This document shows, piece by piece, positions 17,001-25,072 of a DNA stretch of 64,000 nucleotides. Source of the DNA: Streptomyces typhae (GTDB lineage Bacteria; Actinomycetota; Actinomycetes; Streptomycetales; Streptomycetaceae); assembly GCF_009755605.1 (NCBI RefSeq), contig NZ_WPNZ01000031.1, positions 53,499 through 117,498 of the forward strand. The letters run 5' to 3'. The notes below the pieces were generated by a model that made no database searches, was not told where the DNA came from, and saw only the letters and a list, made by a program, of their open reading frames with translations. Position 1 is the first letter of the stretch. Each line of letters begins with the position of its first letter. The translations under genes and the position numbers were made by a program.

Positions 17001-17411
17001 TCAGCGCACGGGAGGGGCTGCAGGCGCCACCGCAGGAGCCGGTACGGCCGGTGCCGCCGGCGGCGGGGAGGGGGTGACGGGGGTGCGGTGCAGGCTGTTA
17101 AGCACGGCGTCGGCGGTCTTGGCGTGGGCGTCCCGGGCGGCGACGGACTCGGCGATCCGGCGGGCGCAGTCCAACAGGTGACCGGCCTCGACCGGGCCGA
17201 CCTCGCCTCGGGGGGCGGCCAGCTCTCGCAGGCGCTGGAGCTGGAAGGCGATGGTGCGCTCGGCGAGCTGCAGATCGGCGTGGCTGCTGGTCAGGGCGGC
17301 GAGCATGGTGCCGGTCGGGTTGCTCTCGACATAGGCTTCGAGGACAGCTATCGGCTGGCCGTACAGGTCCTCGATGCGGTCGGCGATGGTTTTGGATGTG
17401 GTGGGGGGCAA
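17001..17411 (-). CDS. Small helical protein with Pro/Ala tail
   Basis: A 136-residue protein started at TTG (17411), because the frame upstream of that point overlaps the C terminus of the previous gene in another phase. Two long amphipathic helices (ADRIEDLYGQPIAVLEAYVE; RTIAFQLQRLRELAAP) are followed by a Cys-containing helix (HLLDCARRIAES) and a proline/alanine tail. No family recognised. It closes a three-gene leftward run of similar small helical proteins (17422-17865 and 17862-18323). Confidence 0.6.
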   Translation of the reverse strand: MPPTTSKTIADRIEDLYGQPIAVLEAYVESNPTGTMLAALTSSHADLQLAERTIAFQLQRLRELAAPRGEVGPVEAGHLLDCARRIAESVAARDAHAKTADAVLNSLHRTPVTPSPPPAAPAVPAPAVAPAAPPVR

Positions 17412-17421
17412 GCGAGGGCTT

Positions 17422-17865
17422 TCACGGTCGGCGGGCCCGCGCCGCCCCGGCACGCGCGGGTGCCGGGGCGGGCGGCAGCGTGGTGGTGAGCCTCGGACCG
17501 GCGAGCCGCACCGGCGGTTCGGGGCGTGCGGAGGGTGGCGGCATGGTGCGCAGTAGCTCTCCGAGCGCCATGTTGTAGCCGTCGCGGGCGGACAGGGCCG
17601 CATCCAGCCACTGCGCGTCGAACCGCAGGTCATCGGCTGACAGTTCGCCCATGTCACGGTCCGCGCTGGTGGCGTCGTGGATACGGTCACGGACCCGGGC
17701 CACCTGCTCCTCGGTTATCGCCAGCCAGGAGCGCAGCTCCAGAGCCCGGGACAGGGCCGCAGGCGCCGCAGGGCCGGTGGCCTGCGCGTACAGCTCCTCC
17801 AGCGAGTCCCCGAACGCCTCGCTCAGGGCGCCGTCTTGGCTGGACCTCTTGTGCCGGACGCTCAC
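17422..17865 (-). CDS. Small helical protein with Pro/Ala tail
   Basis: A 147-residue all-helical protein. GTG at 17865 was chosen for its strong ribosome site (GAGGAGG) and its 4-nt overlap with the upstream stop. It contains ALELRSWLAITEEQVARVRD and RFDAQWLDAALSARDGYNMA, then a Pro-rich basic tail (RLAGPRLTTTLPPAPAPARA). Function unknown; same structural plan as its two neighbours. Confidence 0.65.
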   Translation of the reverse strand: MSVRHKRSSQDGALSEAFGDSLEELYAQATGPAAPAALSRALELRSWLAITEEQVARVRDRIHDATSADRDMGELSADDLRFDAQWLDAALSARDGYNMALGELLRTMPPPSARPEPPVRLAGPRLTTTLPPAPAPARAGAARARRP

Positions 17866-18323
17866 CGCGTGCCTCCTCGTACGGGGACGGTCGGGGCGGG
17901 CGTGATCTGCGGCAGGGGGGCGGTCTGCAAAGCTGGGCCTCGCTGCGGGCCCGCTGTCGCGCCGCGCCAGGCGCCAGGGCCCTTACGGCTCGGAGAGTCG
18001 GGGTCGAGGTAGTGGCGGACGACCATCGCCCGCCCGTCGCGCACCGACACCGCCGTATTGACCTGATGGGCCAGTGCCATGACCGGGTCCTCCAGCACCT
18101 CGCCCGAGGCGTGGTCGAGGGCTGCGACCAGGTTGTCTTCGGCCTTCTCCAGCGCCTTTTGGGCCTCGGCGAGCATGCCGTACCACTTCACGACGGCAGT
18201 AGCGTCGTGGGATGCGTCCGGCGCCTTGGCCACGGCGCGGAAAAGGTCGGCCAGCGGCATCTGGAAACGGGACTCGATCTGCTGCGTGATGACGCCCATC
18301 ACGTCGTCGGCGTCGTCGGACAC
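17862..18323 (-). CDS. Small helical protein, first gene of its operon
   Basis: A 153-residue acidic helical protein: MSDDADDVMGVITQQIESRF, WYGMLAEAQKALEKAEDNLV, then a Pro-rich tail. It overlaps the next gene (GTGA). About 255 bp upstream lies one of the four repeated palindromes (18588-18604), so the operon 18323 to 17001 is probably under that site's control. Function unknown. Confidence 0.65.
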   Translation of the reverse strand: MSDDADDVMGVITQQIESRFQMPLADLFRAVAKAPDASHDATAVVKWYGMLAEAQKALEKAEDNLVAALDHASGEVLEDPVMALAHQVNTAVSVRDGRAMVVRHYLDPDSPSRKGPGAWRGATAGPQRGPALQTAPLPQITPAPTVPVRGGTR

Positions 18324-18575
18324 GGCACAGCTCCTTTCGTCAGAGATGCGTGAAACAGGTCAGCGGCGCCTTTCGCTGCCTCGCGGCGAAGAAGAGGAAT
18401 ACGCTGCTGTCCGCGTTCGTGGATGTAGGGCCCGCAAGCCACGCGTCAAGTTCGCCGGTAACGCCGGCCGGGGGGCTATGGCAGCGTGGTGGGAGCATGC
18501 GGAATGGACCTCCAGGAAACATCAGGAACGCCAGGGAGCGGCTGATGGCAACGACCGGCGTATCGAGATCAAGGG

Positions 18576-18604
18576 TCCGGAGGATTGCCGGTTTTGCTAA
18601 CCGG
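18576..18604 (-). promoter_or_regulatory. Repeated palindromic operator-like site, copy A
   Basis: Core CCGGTTTTGCTAACCGG at 18588-18604 with TCCGGA at 18576-18581. Read toward the leftward operon it is CCGGTTAGCAAAACCGG followed by the TCCGGA box. Three more copies with the same polarity relative to the downstream gene occur at 21435, 34315 and 47065. Confidence 0.7.
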
Positions 18605-18685
18605 GCATGCGCTGCTATGTTCCGCGCTCCGCCAGATGCTGCCCCGCGCGGTTTCACCCCCGCGGAACACGATGAGGACGCTAAT

Positions 18686-19420
18686 TCAGGCGCGTGGCCG
18701 TTGAGTTGACGCAGAGCGAGGCGCGGAGGTGGGCGTTCTGGGGAGCGCGGTCGGTGCGGTCTGCCGGGTGGCCGGCTGGGCGCTCGGCAGTGGGACCTCC
18801 TCGCCCCACCAGTGGGCCTGCCACCAGTCCGTGGCTTCCTCGTAGGTTGCAAAGCCGCCCTCGCGCAGGGTGTGTGTCCAGTGGTCGATGTCCACTTCCT
18901 GCAGCAGCACCCGGAAACGCGGCGGTACCTTTTCGTCGATGGCGGCCAGGAGCACCGTGATCTGCACGCGGTCGGGGTCATCGTCCGAGGTGTAGCTGGT
19001 GACCAGCGCGAAGTGGTCGCCGTCCGAAGCCAGGCGCTCCTCCAGGGCCTTGGTGGCCTCGTCGGCGGGGTCGGTGCCCCTGTCCGGGCGCAGGCCGATG
19101 GCGTCCTTCGGGCAGCCGCGGGCGATCAGCCAGCTCTGCGCCATGGGCACCAGGGGCAGCTGCTCGTGCTCGAAGCGGAAGGTGCGGGCCTGTGTATCGC
19201 GCTGCAGGTGGAGGGCGACCAGTTGCGGCTCGCCGGGCATGCCCCAGGTCACCGCACGGTTGTGCAGAACGTAGTAGCTGTGCCGCCGGTCGTCGGTGTG
19301 GTGTTCGGCGAGCACGGTGAGTTCGGTTGCTTCGATGTCGATGTGCTGCCAGAACAGCTCGGCGACATCGTCGTTGACTGCCTCGTAGCCGTCGAGATGG
19401 AAGTCCGGGGATGAGGACAT
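18686..19420 (-). CDS. Conserved hypothetical protein
   Basis: A 244-residue protein with an acidic N-terminal half (DDVAELFWQHIDIEATELTV, then RHSYYVLHNRAVTWGMPGEP and LVALHLQRDTQARTFRFEHE) and a C-terminal half ending in tryptophan-rich ATDWWQAHWWGEEVP. No membrane segment and no recognised family; the spacing of motifs is faintly DUF317-like but the RYLAG signature is missing. It lies between the small-helical operon and a frameshifted gene. The roughly 360 bp downstream (18324-18685) hold operator copy A and no other gene that I can support. Confidence 0.65.
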   Translation of the reverse strand: MSSSPDFHLDGYEAVNDDVAELFWQHIDIEATELTVLAEHHTDDRRHSYYVLHNRAVTWGMPGEPQLVALHLQRDTQARTFRFEHEQLPLVPMAQSWLIARGCPKDAIGLRPDRGTDPADEATKALEERLASDGDHFALVTSYTSDDDPDRVQITVLLAAIDEKVPPRFRVLLQEVDIDHWTHTLREGGFATYEEATDWWQAHWWGEEVPLPSAQPATRQTAPTALPRTPTSAPRSASTQRPRA

Positions 19421-19477
19421 AGGGGCTTTCGGAGTCGAGGTGGGTGTTGGGGGGCTCGCGTGCGCCGGGGTGCTGGT

Positions 19478-20166
19478 TCAGCGGCGGGCGGGGGTGGCAG
19501 CGGGCCAGGTGCCGGGGCGGCGTGCGGGGGCGGCGACGGGCACCTTGGGCGAGCGCGGGGTGGTCAAGGCCGTACGGCCGGCATCGGTGAGGGTGACCGG
19601 CTGGCCCGCCGTGACCGGATGGGAGGTGTCACGCACCACCAGGTGGTTCGCTTCGAGGCGTTGCAGCTGGCTGTAGGGGATGCGGGTACCGGCAGCCGTG
19701 ACGGTGTACGTCTGCTGCGTCAGCAGGTTCTGGTGCAGCTTGGCGCCCTGGGTGATGGCGAGCAGCGCAGCGATATCGGACGCGGGCAGGTCCGCCACCG
19801 CGCGGGGACTCTTCTGCTGGGCAGCGGCTTCGACGGGCTCGAGCGCGGCGAGGGTCTGGGCGTGCTGCTGGTCCCGGGTACGGGCTGCGTCCTGCAGCAG
19901 ATCAACGGTCCGATCGATGCGCTTGAGCAGCGGCCCGTCGACCGGGTATTGGCCGGAGGTGAGGCTGTGGAGCCGGGACCGGTAGAAGGTCACGTGCGTT
20001 TCGGCCTGGACAAGGGCCCGGCGGGCCTCGGCCAGCCGTGTGTGCAGCGCGTCGAGCAGGCCGCGGTCGCGGTGCCGCCACAGCTGGTCGATGCTGTGGC
20101 AACGGCCGCCTCAATGCGCTGGTCAAGCTGGGTCAGAGCCCTGTCGACCGGAGTGTTTCGGGGCAT
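19478..20166 (-). pseudogene. Helical protein with winged-helix-like end, frameshifted near 20098
   Basis: The reading frame from ATG 20166 (ribosome site GGAAGG) gives MPRNTPVDRALTQLDQRIEA and then loses sense. From about 20098 the next frame continues with SIDQLWRHRDRGLLDALHTR and runs to the stop at 19478. One missing base, most simply a C in GTTGCC, explains the break. The intact protein would have about 229 residues: a helical N terminus, then DIAALLAITQGAKLHQNLL...IPYSQLQRLEANHLVVRD...VTLTDAGRTAL, which looks like a winged helix. An alternative GTG start at 19993 would give a shorter protein. It may be a sequencing error or a real mutation. Confidence 0.6.
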
Positions 20167-20233
20167 GGACACCTTCCTTGGAGCAAGGCCGGGACCAGGG
20201 CCCGAGCCCGGGTAGCACCGTGAAGGAGGGGCG

Positions 20234-20722
20234 TCAACGAGCGCGGCCCCGCAGGGACGGGGGCGCTACAGGTCGAAGAAGCCCGGGGGGCGCGTACGAC
20301 GGCGGTGTCGGTTTGGGGGCTTCGCGACGCGGCTCCAGTTGTGGCGAGCGGGAACGGGCGGCGTGCGCGAGCGCACTCAACGGCCGGTGGGTGATGCCCA
20401 GGCGTTTACGGGTAATGCTGTACACCTCGTGGCGCTCGCGCGGGCGCACGGCCACCACGTGGATCTCGGCGCGGTACGCCGAGCCCGTCGGGGCCGGGCG
20501 TTGGGCGTAGACGATGCGCCAGGCGTTGCGGTGATCGACGTACAGCTTGCGGCAGTCGGCTAGTTCGCCGAGCAGTCTGGGGCCGAACAGGCGGGCGTTG
20601 ACGACGTCCTGGAGCTGGGCGAGGGCCAGGTCGCGGATATCGCTGGGGGCCGCCAGGAGGTCGCTCAGGGCGCGGGGGTCGAAGGAGAGGCCGAAGGCGG
20701 GCGGTTGCTCGGTCCCGCTCAT
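20234..20722 (-). CDS. RelE/ParE-like protein
   Basis: A 162-residue protein started at ATG 20722, which overlaps the stop of the DUF4913 gene (ATGA). The central part LLGELADCRKLYVDHRNAWRI, with a following IHVVAVRPRERHEVYSITRK, resembles RelE/ParE or Gp49-type toxin folds: positively charged strand, R-x-V-Y, then a V-G/R-P-R loop. No antitoxin-like gene adjoins; the partner upstream is a DUF4913 protein. It may therefore not be a toxin. The C-terminal 40 residues are Pro-rich, as in many proteins of this element. Confidence 0.6.
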   Translation of the reverse strand: MSGTEQPPAFGLSFDPRALSDLLAAPSDIRDLALAQLQDVVNARLFGPRLLGELADCRKLYVDHRNAWRIVYAQRPAPTGSAYRAEIHVVAVRPRERHEVYSITRKRLGITHRPLSALAHAARSRSPQLEPRREAPKPTPPSYAPPGLLRPVAPPSLRGRAR

Positions 20723-21369
20723 CCGGCGGCCCGGCCCGGCTCGCCTGCCGCGGACCCGTCCGTATCCGAGCGGGTGGAGCGGATCGAGGAGGCGGGGCTG
20801 GGCAGCAGGCGGTGGGCGTCGCGGTCGGGGTCGGTCTGGCAGGCCGAGAGCGGTCCGCCCGCCGCGCGTATGTGGGCCAGGCAGTGGGTGAGGAAGTCGC
20901 GGTGCCACACGAACATCCCGGACGGTCCGGCTTCGGGGTCTTTGTGCTGCTGGTAGGCCATCCACAGGGCGTGGAGCCAGGCGACGACGTCGTCGTGCTC
21001 CTGCCACTGCTTGCACCACGGGGCCGCGGTGGTGACCTCGGCGCCGTAGATCCGGATGAGGAAGCCGTCCACCCAGTCGGAGAGGGCGTCGAGTTCGTCC
21101 TCGTACTCCTCGCCCTGAAGTTCCAGGATCGGGCGCGGCTCGGGCGGCGCCTGGACCGGCCCTCCGGGCATGCCGGGAAGGCCGGGCATGCCGAACGCCG
21201 CGAAGGGCGAGGGGCCGGGGGGTGCGGAGAGGCTGTCGAGTTGCCGGGCCTGGTCGGCCTGCTGCTCCATGAGCTTGCGGACACTGGCCTCGACGCTGTC
21301 CAGATGTGAGGCGGGCAGCCGGACAGGGTCCATTTCCCCGTCATCGGAGGGGTCTATGGATTCGGGCAC
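20719..21369 (-). CDS. DUF4913 domain protein
   Basis: A 216-residue protein. After a Gly/Pro/Met-rich linker (about 52-75) comes the DUF4913 signature: LSDWVDGFLIRIYGAEVTT, WCKQWQEHDDVVAWLHALW, then GMFVWHRDFLTHCLAHI. DUF4913 proteins are common in actinobacterial plasmids and ICEs; the function is unknown. The start at 21369 is about 65 bp downstream of palindrome copy B, so this gene and the coupled RelE-like gene probably share that control site. Confidence 0.85.
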   Translation of the reverse strand: MPESIDPSDDGEMDPVRLPASHLDSVEASVRKLMEQQADQARQLDSLSAPPGPSPFAAFGMPGLPGMPGGPVQAPPEPRPILELQGEEYEDELDALSDWVDGFLIRIYGAEVTTAAPWCKQWQEHDDVVAWLHALWMAYQQHKDPEAGPSGMFVWHRDFLTHCLAHIRAAGGPLSACQTDPDRDAHRLLPSPASSIRSTRSDTDGSAAGEPGRAAG

Positions 21370-21434
21370 GAAATAGGTCTCCTTGAAGCTGTGACGAGTG
21401 GGGGGGAATGCCGGCTCTACGATCCGGGGATCTC

Positions 21435-21452
21435 CCGGTTTTCGCTAACCGG
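21435..21452 (-). promoter_or_regulatory. Repeated palindromic operator-like site, copy B
   Basis: CCGGTTTTCGCTAACCGG (18 bp, one base longer in the loop than the other copies), flanked by GATCCGG at 21421-21427 on the gene-proximal side. It sits in the short intergenic region upstream of the leftward DUF4913 gene. The outer bases GGATC/GATCC extend the dyad. Confidence 0.7.
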
Positions 21453-21537
21453 GGATCCAGTGCTACAACCCACCGCTCGGCGGAAGAAAGGTGAACCGGA
21501 AGTCCTATCTCACCCCGTGCCGGGCGGCGGGAAGCTT

Positions 21538-22293
21538 CTATGCGGACAGCTCGAAGTCGGCCTGCGACAGGTTCTGCTGCACGGTTTCGGTCAGGCGGTC
21601 GGCGGCTACCTCGGCGTATTCATGGGTCTTTTCCACCCCGATGAAGGAGCGTCCTTCCAGCAGGGCCGCGACGCCGGTGGAGCCGGATCCGGCGGTGAAG
21701 TCCAGGACCGTGCCGTCCGGGGGGCAGATCTTGACCAGTTCGCGCATCACCTCCACCGGCTTTTGCGTGATGTGCCGGCGGTTCTTGCCCGAGGGTTGCG
21801 AGGCCGAGTACAGGCCGGGCAGGTAGACCGGGTTTCGGGAGCCGTCGATGGCGCCCTTCGAGCCCCAGATGATGAACTCGCAGTTCTGGGTGAACCGGCC
21901 CTTCTGCGGGCGGGCCTGCGGCTTGTGCCAGGCCAGTACGCCGCGCCACAGCCAGCCGGCCGCCTGCAGCGCGTCCGTGGTGGTCGGCATCTGCCGCCAG
22001 TCGGTGAACAGCAGCGCCGTGCCGCCGGGCTTGGTCAGCCGGTGCGCCTCGGTCATGATCTGGGTGAGCCAGAACCCGTAGCTGCGCTGGTCCATGTTCT
22101 CGCCGGTGAAATCCGGCAGCGCGTGCTGGGCATCGGCGGAGGTGTACTTCTGCTTCGCGCTGCGGCTGGTGCGCTCCTTGGCCGTCCGGCCGCCGGAGTT
22201 GTAGGGCGGATCGGTGATCACGGAGTCCACGCAGTGGTCCGGAAGCCCGGCCAGGACGCTCAGCGCGTCCCCCTGGTGCAGGGAAAAAGGCAA
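21538..22293 (-). CDS. DNA adenine/cytosine-N4 methyltransferase (DPPY type)
   Basis: A 251-residue class beta-type DNA methyltransferase. Motif IV is SVITDPPYNSGG near the N terminus, then the target-recognition stretch RGVLAWHKPQARPQKGRF, and motif I VLDFTAGSGSTGVAALLEGR near the C terminus, the circularly permuted order of this class. TTG at 22293 was preferred: in-frame DNA upstream to a GTG at 22425 encodes a low-quality sequence and the family starts close to the LHQGDAL motif. No restriction enzyme lies nearby, so it is an orphan methyltransferase, perhaps protecting the element after transfer. Confidence 0.85.
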   Translation of the reverse strand: MPFSLHQGDALSVLAGLPDHCVDSVITDPPYNSGGRTAKERTSRSAKQKYTSADAQHALPDFTGENMDQRSYGFWLTQIMTEAHRLTKPGGTALLFTDWRQMPTTTDALQAAGWLWRGVLAWHKPQARPQKGRFTQNCEFIIWGSKGAIDGSRNPVYLPGLYSASQPSGKNRRHITQKPVEVMRELVKICPPDGTVLDFTAGSGSTGVAALLEGRSFIGVEKTHEYAEVAADRLTETVQQNLSQADFELSA

Positions 22294-22435
22294 AGAGGAT
22301 ACCCCAGTTCGGGTCGGTGAAAGGGAGGAAGAACGCTCCTGCTCGCGGACAGAACCCGTGCGGGCCGATGAGGGGCATGACGATGCCCGCGGCCCTGAAT
22401 AGGGGGCGAGGGGAGGAGCCATCACGGTAGGGCAC

Positions 22436-22517
22436 GATTCCCGGTGGAGCGGTGCCGTAGGGAAAAAAGCCTGGGTAATTACTTTCTGACGGAATGTTAT
22501 CCAGCCGACCGGGAATC
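22436..22517. promoter_or_regulatory. Divergent control region with inverted half-sites
   Basis: GATTCCCGGT (22436-22445) and its exact complement ACCGGGAATC (22508-22517) flank a 62-bp stretch that is A+T-rich for this genome (GGGAAAAAAGCCTGGGTAAT and following). Each arm equals one side of the repeated palindrome (compare 34326-34337). The region separates the leftward methyltransferase gene from the rightward transfer operon and is the obvious place for divergent promoters. No further gene is seen between 22294 and 22712. Confidence 0.5.
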
Positions 22518-22712
22518 AGCGCCTACTGTTTTGGAGGCCAGCAACGACCCCACCGAGCCGCTTCTCAGCTCCCGGCCCCCGCACCGCCCCACACACACGT
22601 ACAGCGAGGTACAACACACCGTCTGCGCGTTGGGGCCCTGCTCTGCCCACCACCGGCCGCGGCTCGTCGTGCCCAAGCCTGCAGGCCGGGACCGCATTTC
22701 AAGGACACCGCT

Positions 22713-22772
22713 ATGACAGTTCCCTACCCACCCCTGCCTGACCTCCCGCCGCCGGAAGGCGTGCCCGGTTGA
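22713..22772 (+). CDS. Short leader peptide coupled to the transfer operon
   Basis: ATG at 22713 follows AAGGA with a 7-nt spacer and encodes MTVPYPPLPDLPPPEGVPG (19 residues). Its TGA (22770-22772) overlaps the TTG start of the NlpC/P60 gene (TTGA). The strong ribosome site and the overlap suggest a leader that couples translation of the transfer operon. It may instead be the original N terminus of the hydrolase, split by a frameshift. Confidence 0.5.
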   Translation: MTVPYPPLPDLPPPEGVPG

Positions 22773-23899
22773 AGGCGCTCGTCGCCGGTGTCGGCGTCGT
22801 CTTCCTCTCCCCCCTGCTGCTCGCGGGAACGGCCATGATGATGGCTTCCGCCAGCGAGGCCCAGCCCACCGCTTCCTTCACCGACTGCACCGGCACCGCC
22901 GACACCGACGCCATCACCAGGCAGGTGACCAAGATCCTCGACGGCGCGTCGGGCAAGGATGTGAAGGTCGAGGGTCTGTCCCTGCCCGCCGAGCAGGTGC
23001 CCAATGCCCAGACCATCGTCGGCACCGGTCTGTCGATGAAGGTGCCCAAGCGCGGGCAGATCGTCGCGCTCGCCACCGCCATGCAGGAATCACGGCTGCG
23101 CAACCTCGCCTCCGGGGACCGCGACAGCTTGGGGCTCTTCCAGCAGCGGCCCAGCATGGGCTGGGGCACCGCCCAGCAGATCCGCGACCCGGTCTACGCC
23201 AGCGAGCGGTTCTACAAGGCGCTGCTGAAGGTCCACGGCTGGCAGCAGATGACCGTCACCCAGGCCGCCCAGGCCGTGCAGGCATCCGGTTTCCCGGACG
23301 CGTATGCGCAGTGGGAGCCCCTGGCAACCGCCCTGCAGTCCGCCATCGCGAAGACCTTTCCCGGCGGCGGCAAGGACAAGCCCGCCAAGGACGGTGACGC
23401 GTACAAGGACGCTGTGACCCCCTCCTCCGGCTGCGGTGCCGCCCAGGACGGCTCCTCCTACGGGCGCATTCCCGAGGGCAGCGTGCCCAAGGGCTACCAG
23501 ATCCCGAAGAACGCCGCCCCCAAGGCGCGCAAGGCCATCGGCTGGGCGATGCACCAGCTCGGCACGATGTATCAGTGGGGCGGCAGTTGCACGGCCGCAC
23601 ACGGCCCCGACCCGATGGGGCGCTGTGACTGCAGCAGCCTGATGCAGCAGGCGTACGCCAAGGCCGGCGTCAAGCTGTCCCGCACCACCTATACGCAGGT
23701 CAACGAGGGCAAAGCCGCCTCAGCGAAGAACCTCCGGCCCGGAGACCTGATCTTCAGCCGCGGTAGCGCGGCGCGTCCGGAGCATGTCGGCCTGTTCATG
23801 GGGGCCGGGCTGGTCATCGAGGCCCCCAAGACCGGTAAGCCGGTGCGTATCACCCCGCTGAAGGACTGGACGATCCTCGCCGTCCGCCGCGTCCTGTAA
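22769..23899 (+). CDS. Lysozyme-like / NlpC-P60 peptidoglycan hydrolase (VirB1-like)
   Basis: A 376-residue secreted or membrane-anchored enzyme. Residues about 3-30 form a signal anchor. A lytic-transglycosylase-like region follows (QIVALATAMQESRLRNLASG...LGLFQQRPSMGWG, about 90-135), then an NlpC/P60 domain with Cys288 in RCDCSSLMQQAY and His339 in RPEHVGLFMG. Such bifunctional hydrolases open peptidoglycan locally for a type IV secretion channel (VirB1 role). TTG at 22769 was chosen for its overlap with the leader peptide and the GGAAGG ahead of it. First structural gene of the transfer operon. Confidence 0.9.
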   Translation: MKALVAGVGVVFLSPLLLAGTAMMMASASEAQPTASFTDCTGTADTDAITRQVTKILDGASGKDVKVEGLSLPAEQVPNAQTIVGTGLSMKVPKRGQIVALATAMQESRLRNLASGDRDSLGLFQQRPSMGWGTAQQIRDPVYASERFYKALLKVHGWQQMTVTQAAQAVQASGFPDAYAQWEPLATALQSAIAKTFPGGGKDKPAKDGDAYKDAVTPSSGCGAAQDGSSYGRIPEGSVPKGYQIPKNAAPKARKAIGWAMHQLGTMYQWGGSCTAAHGPDPMGRCDCSSLMQQAYAKAGVKLSRTTYTQVNEGKAASAKNLRPGDLIFSRGSAARPEHVGLFMGAGLVIEAPKTGKPVRITPLKDWTILAVRRVL

Positions 23900-24026
23900 C
23901 ACTCCCCGCGTCGCGCCAGGCCCCGCACCACGGCGGCCGGCCGGGGCCTCTTACGCCACTCCCCCGTTTCCCCCCTTTTCGCCGGGCCTCATCCGGTCCG
24001 CGCACGCAAGGAGTCCCGCCGCCCCT

Positions 24027-24341
24027 ATGCCCCTCCCTCTCGCAGACCGTGCCCTCCAGCTCGCCTACGACCCCGGTGTCTCCCCCAAGGGCGGCGGCCT
24101 GCCCGGCCTTGCCGTCCTGAAGAACGTCGTCAACAGCATCAACCTGTTCGGCATCGTCGCCGTCGTCGGTGCTCTGGCTGTCTCGCTCGGTGTGTGGGCC
24201 TGGGGCCATCACACTGGCGGCCACCAGGCCGAGGCCAACGGCAAGAAGGGCGCCATCGTCGCCGCCGGCGCCGCGCTCGGACTGGGCGCTGCCAACGGCG
24301 TGGTGGCGTTCTTCAGCGCGCTGGGGTCGCAGGTCCACTGA
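24027..24341 (+). CDS. DUF6112 membrane protein (VirB2/TrbC-like)
   Basis: A 104-residue protein with two transmembrane helices (about 32-60 and 76-97) separated by a short polar loop containing HQAEANGKKG, and a GLPGLAVLKNVVNSIN segment before the first. This matches DUF6112, which occurs in actinobacterial type IV secretion clusters at the place of the pilin-like VirB2/TrbC subunit; that functional equivalence is inference. It overlaps the next gene by one base (TGATG). Confidence 0.85.
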   Translation: MPLPLADRALQLAYDPGVSPKGGGLPGLAVLKNVVNSINLFGIVAVVGALAVSLGVWAWGHHTGGHQAEANGKKGAIVAAGAALGLGAANGVVAFFSALGSQVH

Positions 24342-25036
24342 TGAAACGCTTCCCTGCTTTCTCCCTGTCCTCCTATGGCGTCGGCTGGTCCGCCAACCGC
24401 CGCATCGCCCTCGTCGCGATCACCCTCACCGTGCTGCTGGCCCTGGCCACCACCGTCGCCTTCTTCACCGGACGCGGCAACGGCGGTGGCGGGCACTCCG
24501 GCTCCGGTGCGCCGGCTGCCGCCGACAGCGCCTCGCCCTCCGAGCGGGCGCCGACGTCCGGCGTGAAGGGGGCCGGGCAGGTGCGCAGGCCGCCGCAGGT
24601 CGCCGAGCCCATCGCCTTCGCCAAGGCTGCGGCACGGATGCTGTGGTCCTACGACACCCGCGACACCAGCCGCGACCAGCAGCTGTCCGGCATGCGTGCC
24701 TGGCTGACCAAGGAGTCCGCGTACGCCGACTGGACCTCGGTGACCGCGCAGGTTCCGGACCCCGTCCTGTGGTCGCGCATGGCCGACCACCGTCAGCGCG
24801 CCACCGCCAGGGTCACCGAAGGTCACTTCCCGTCCGCGTTCAAGGCGGCCCTGGCCGATGATCCGTCCGCGATCACCAAGGCGTACATCTACGTCGTCAC
24901 CGTCAACGGCAAGCAGCGCATCCGCTGGAAGACCGGCGGCGGAGGGGCCGAGGAGCGCGCGGTGACCCTGGCCGTGCAGTGCCGCCCCGGCCACGACTGC
25001 CGCCTGGCCGCCATCGCTCCGAGCGTCACGCAGTGA
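24341..25036 (+). CDS. Conjugal transfer protein, VirB8/TcpC-like
   Basis: A 231-residue protein with one N-terminal membrane helix (about 24-44), a Gly/Ser-rich linker and a soluble C-terminal domain beginning AEPIAFAKAAARMLWSYDTR. That domain has the alternation of helices and strands expected for the NTF2-like fold of VirB8/TcpC (AYIYVVTVNGKQRIRWK near its end). VirB8 proteins scaffold the channel at the inner membrane. Start at ATG 24341 overlaps the previous stop. Fold assignment is from pattern and position only. Confidence 0.75.
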   Translation: MKRFPAFSLSSYGVGWSANRRIALVAITLTVLLALATTVAFFTGRGNGGGGHSGSGAPAAADSASPSERAPTSGVKGAGQVRRPPQVAEPIAFAKAAARMLWSYDTRDTSRDQQLSGMRAWLTKESAYADWTSVTAQVPDPVLWSRMADHRQRATARVTEGHFPSAFKAALADDPSAITKAYIYVVTVNGKQRIRWKTGGGGAEERAVTLAVQCRPGHDCRLAAIAPSVTQ

Positions 25037-25072
25037 CCCGCACCTGAGAAACGAAAGGAGGGCACACCCCTC

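Noticed and set aside
22373..22388. Short hairpin GGGCATGACGATGCCC as a possible terminator
   Set aside because: Only a 6-bp stem and located upstream of the methyltransferase start, where no transcript is expected to end.
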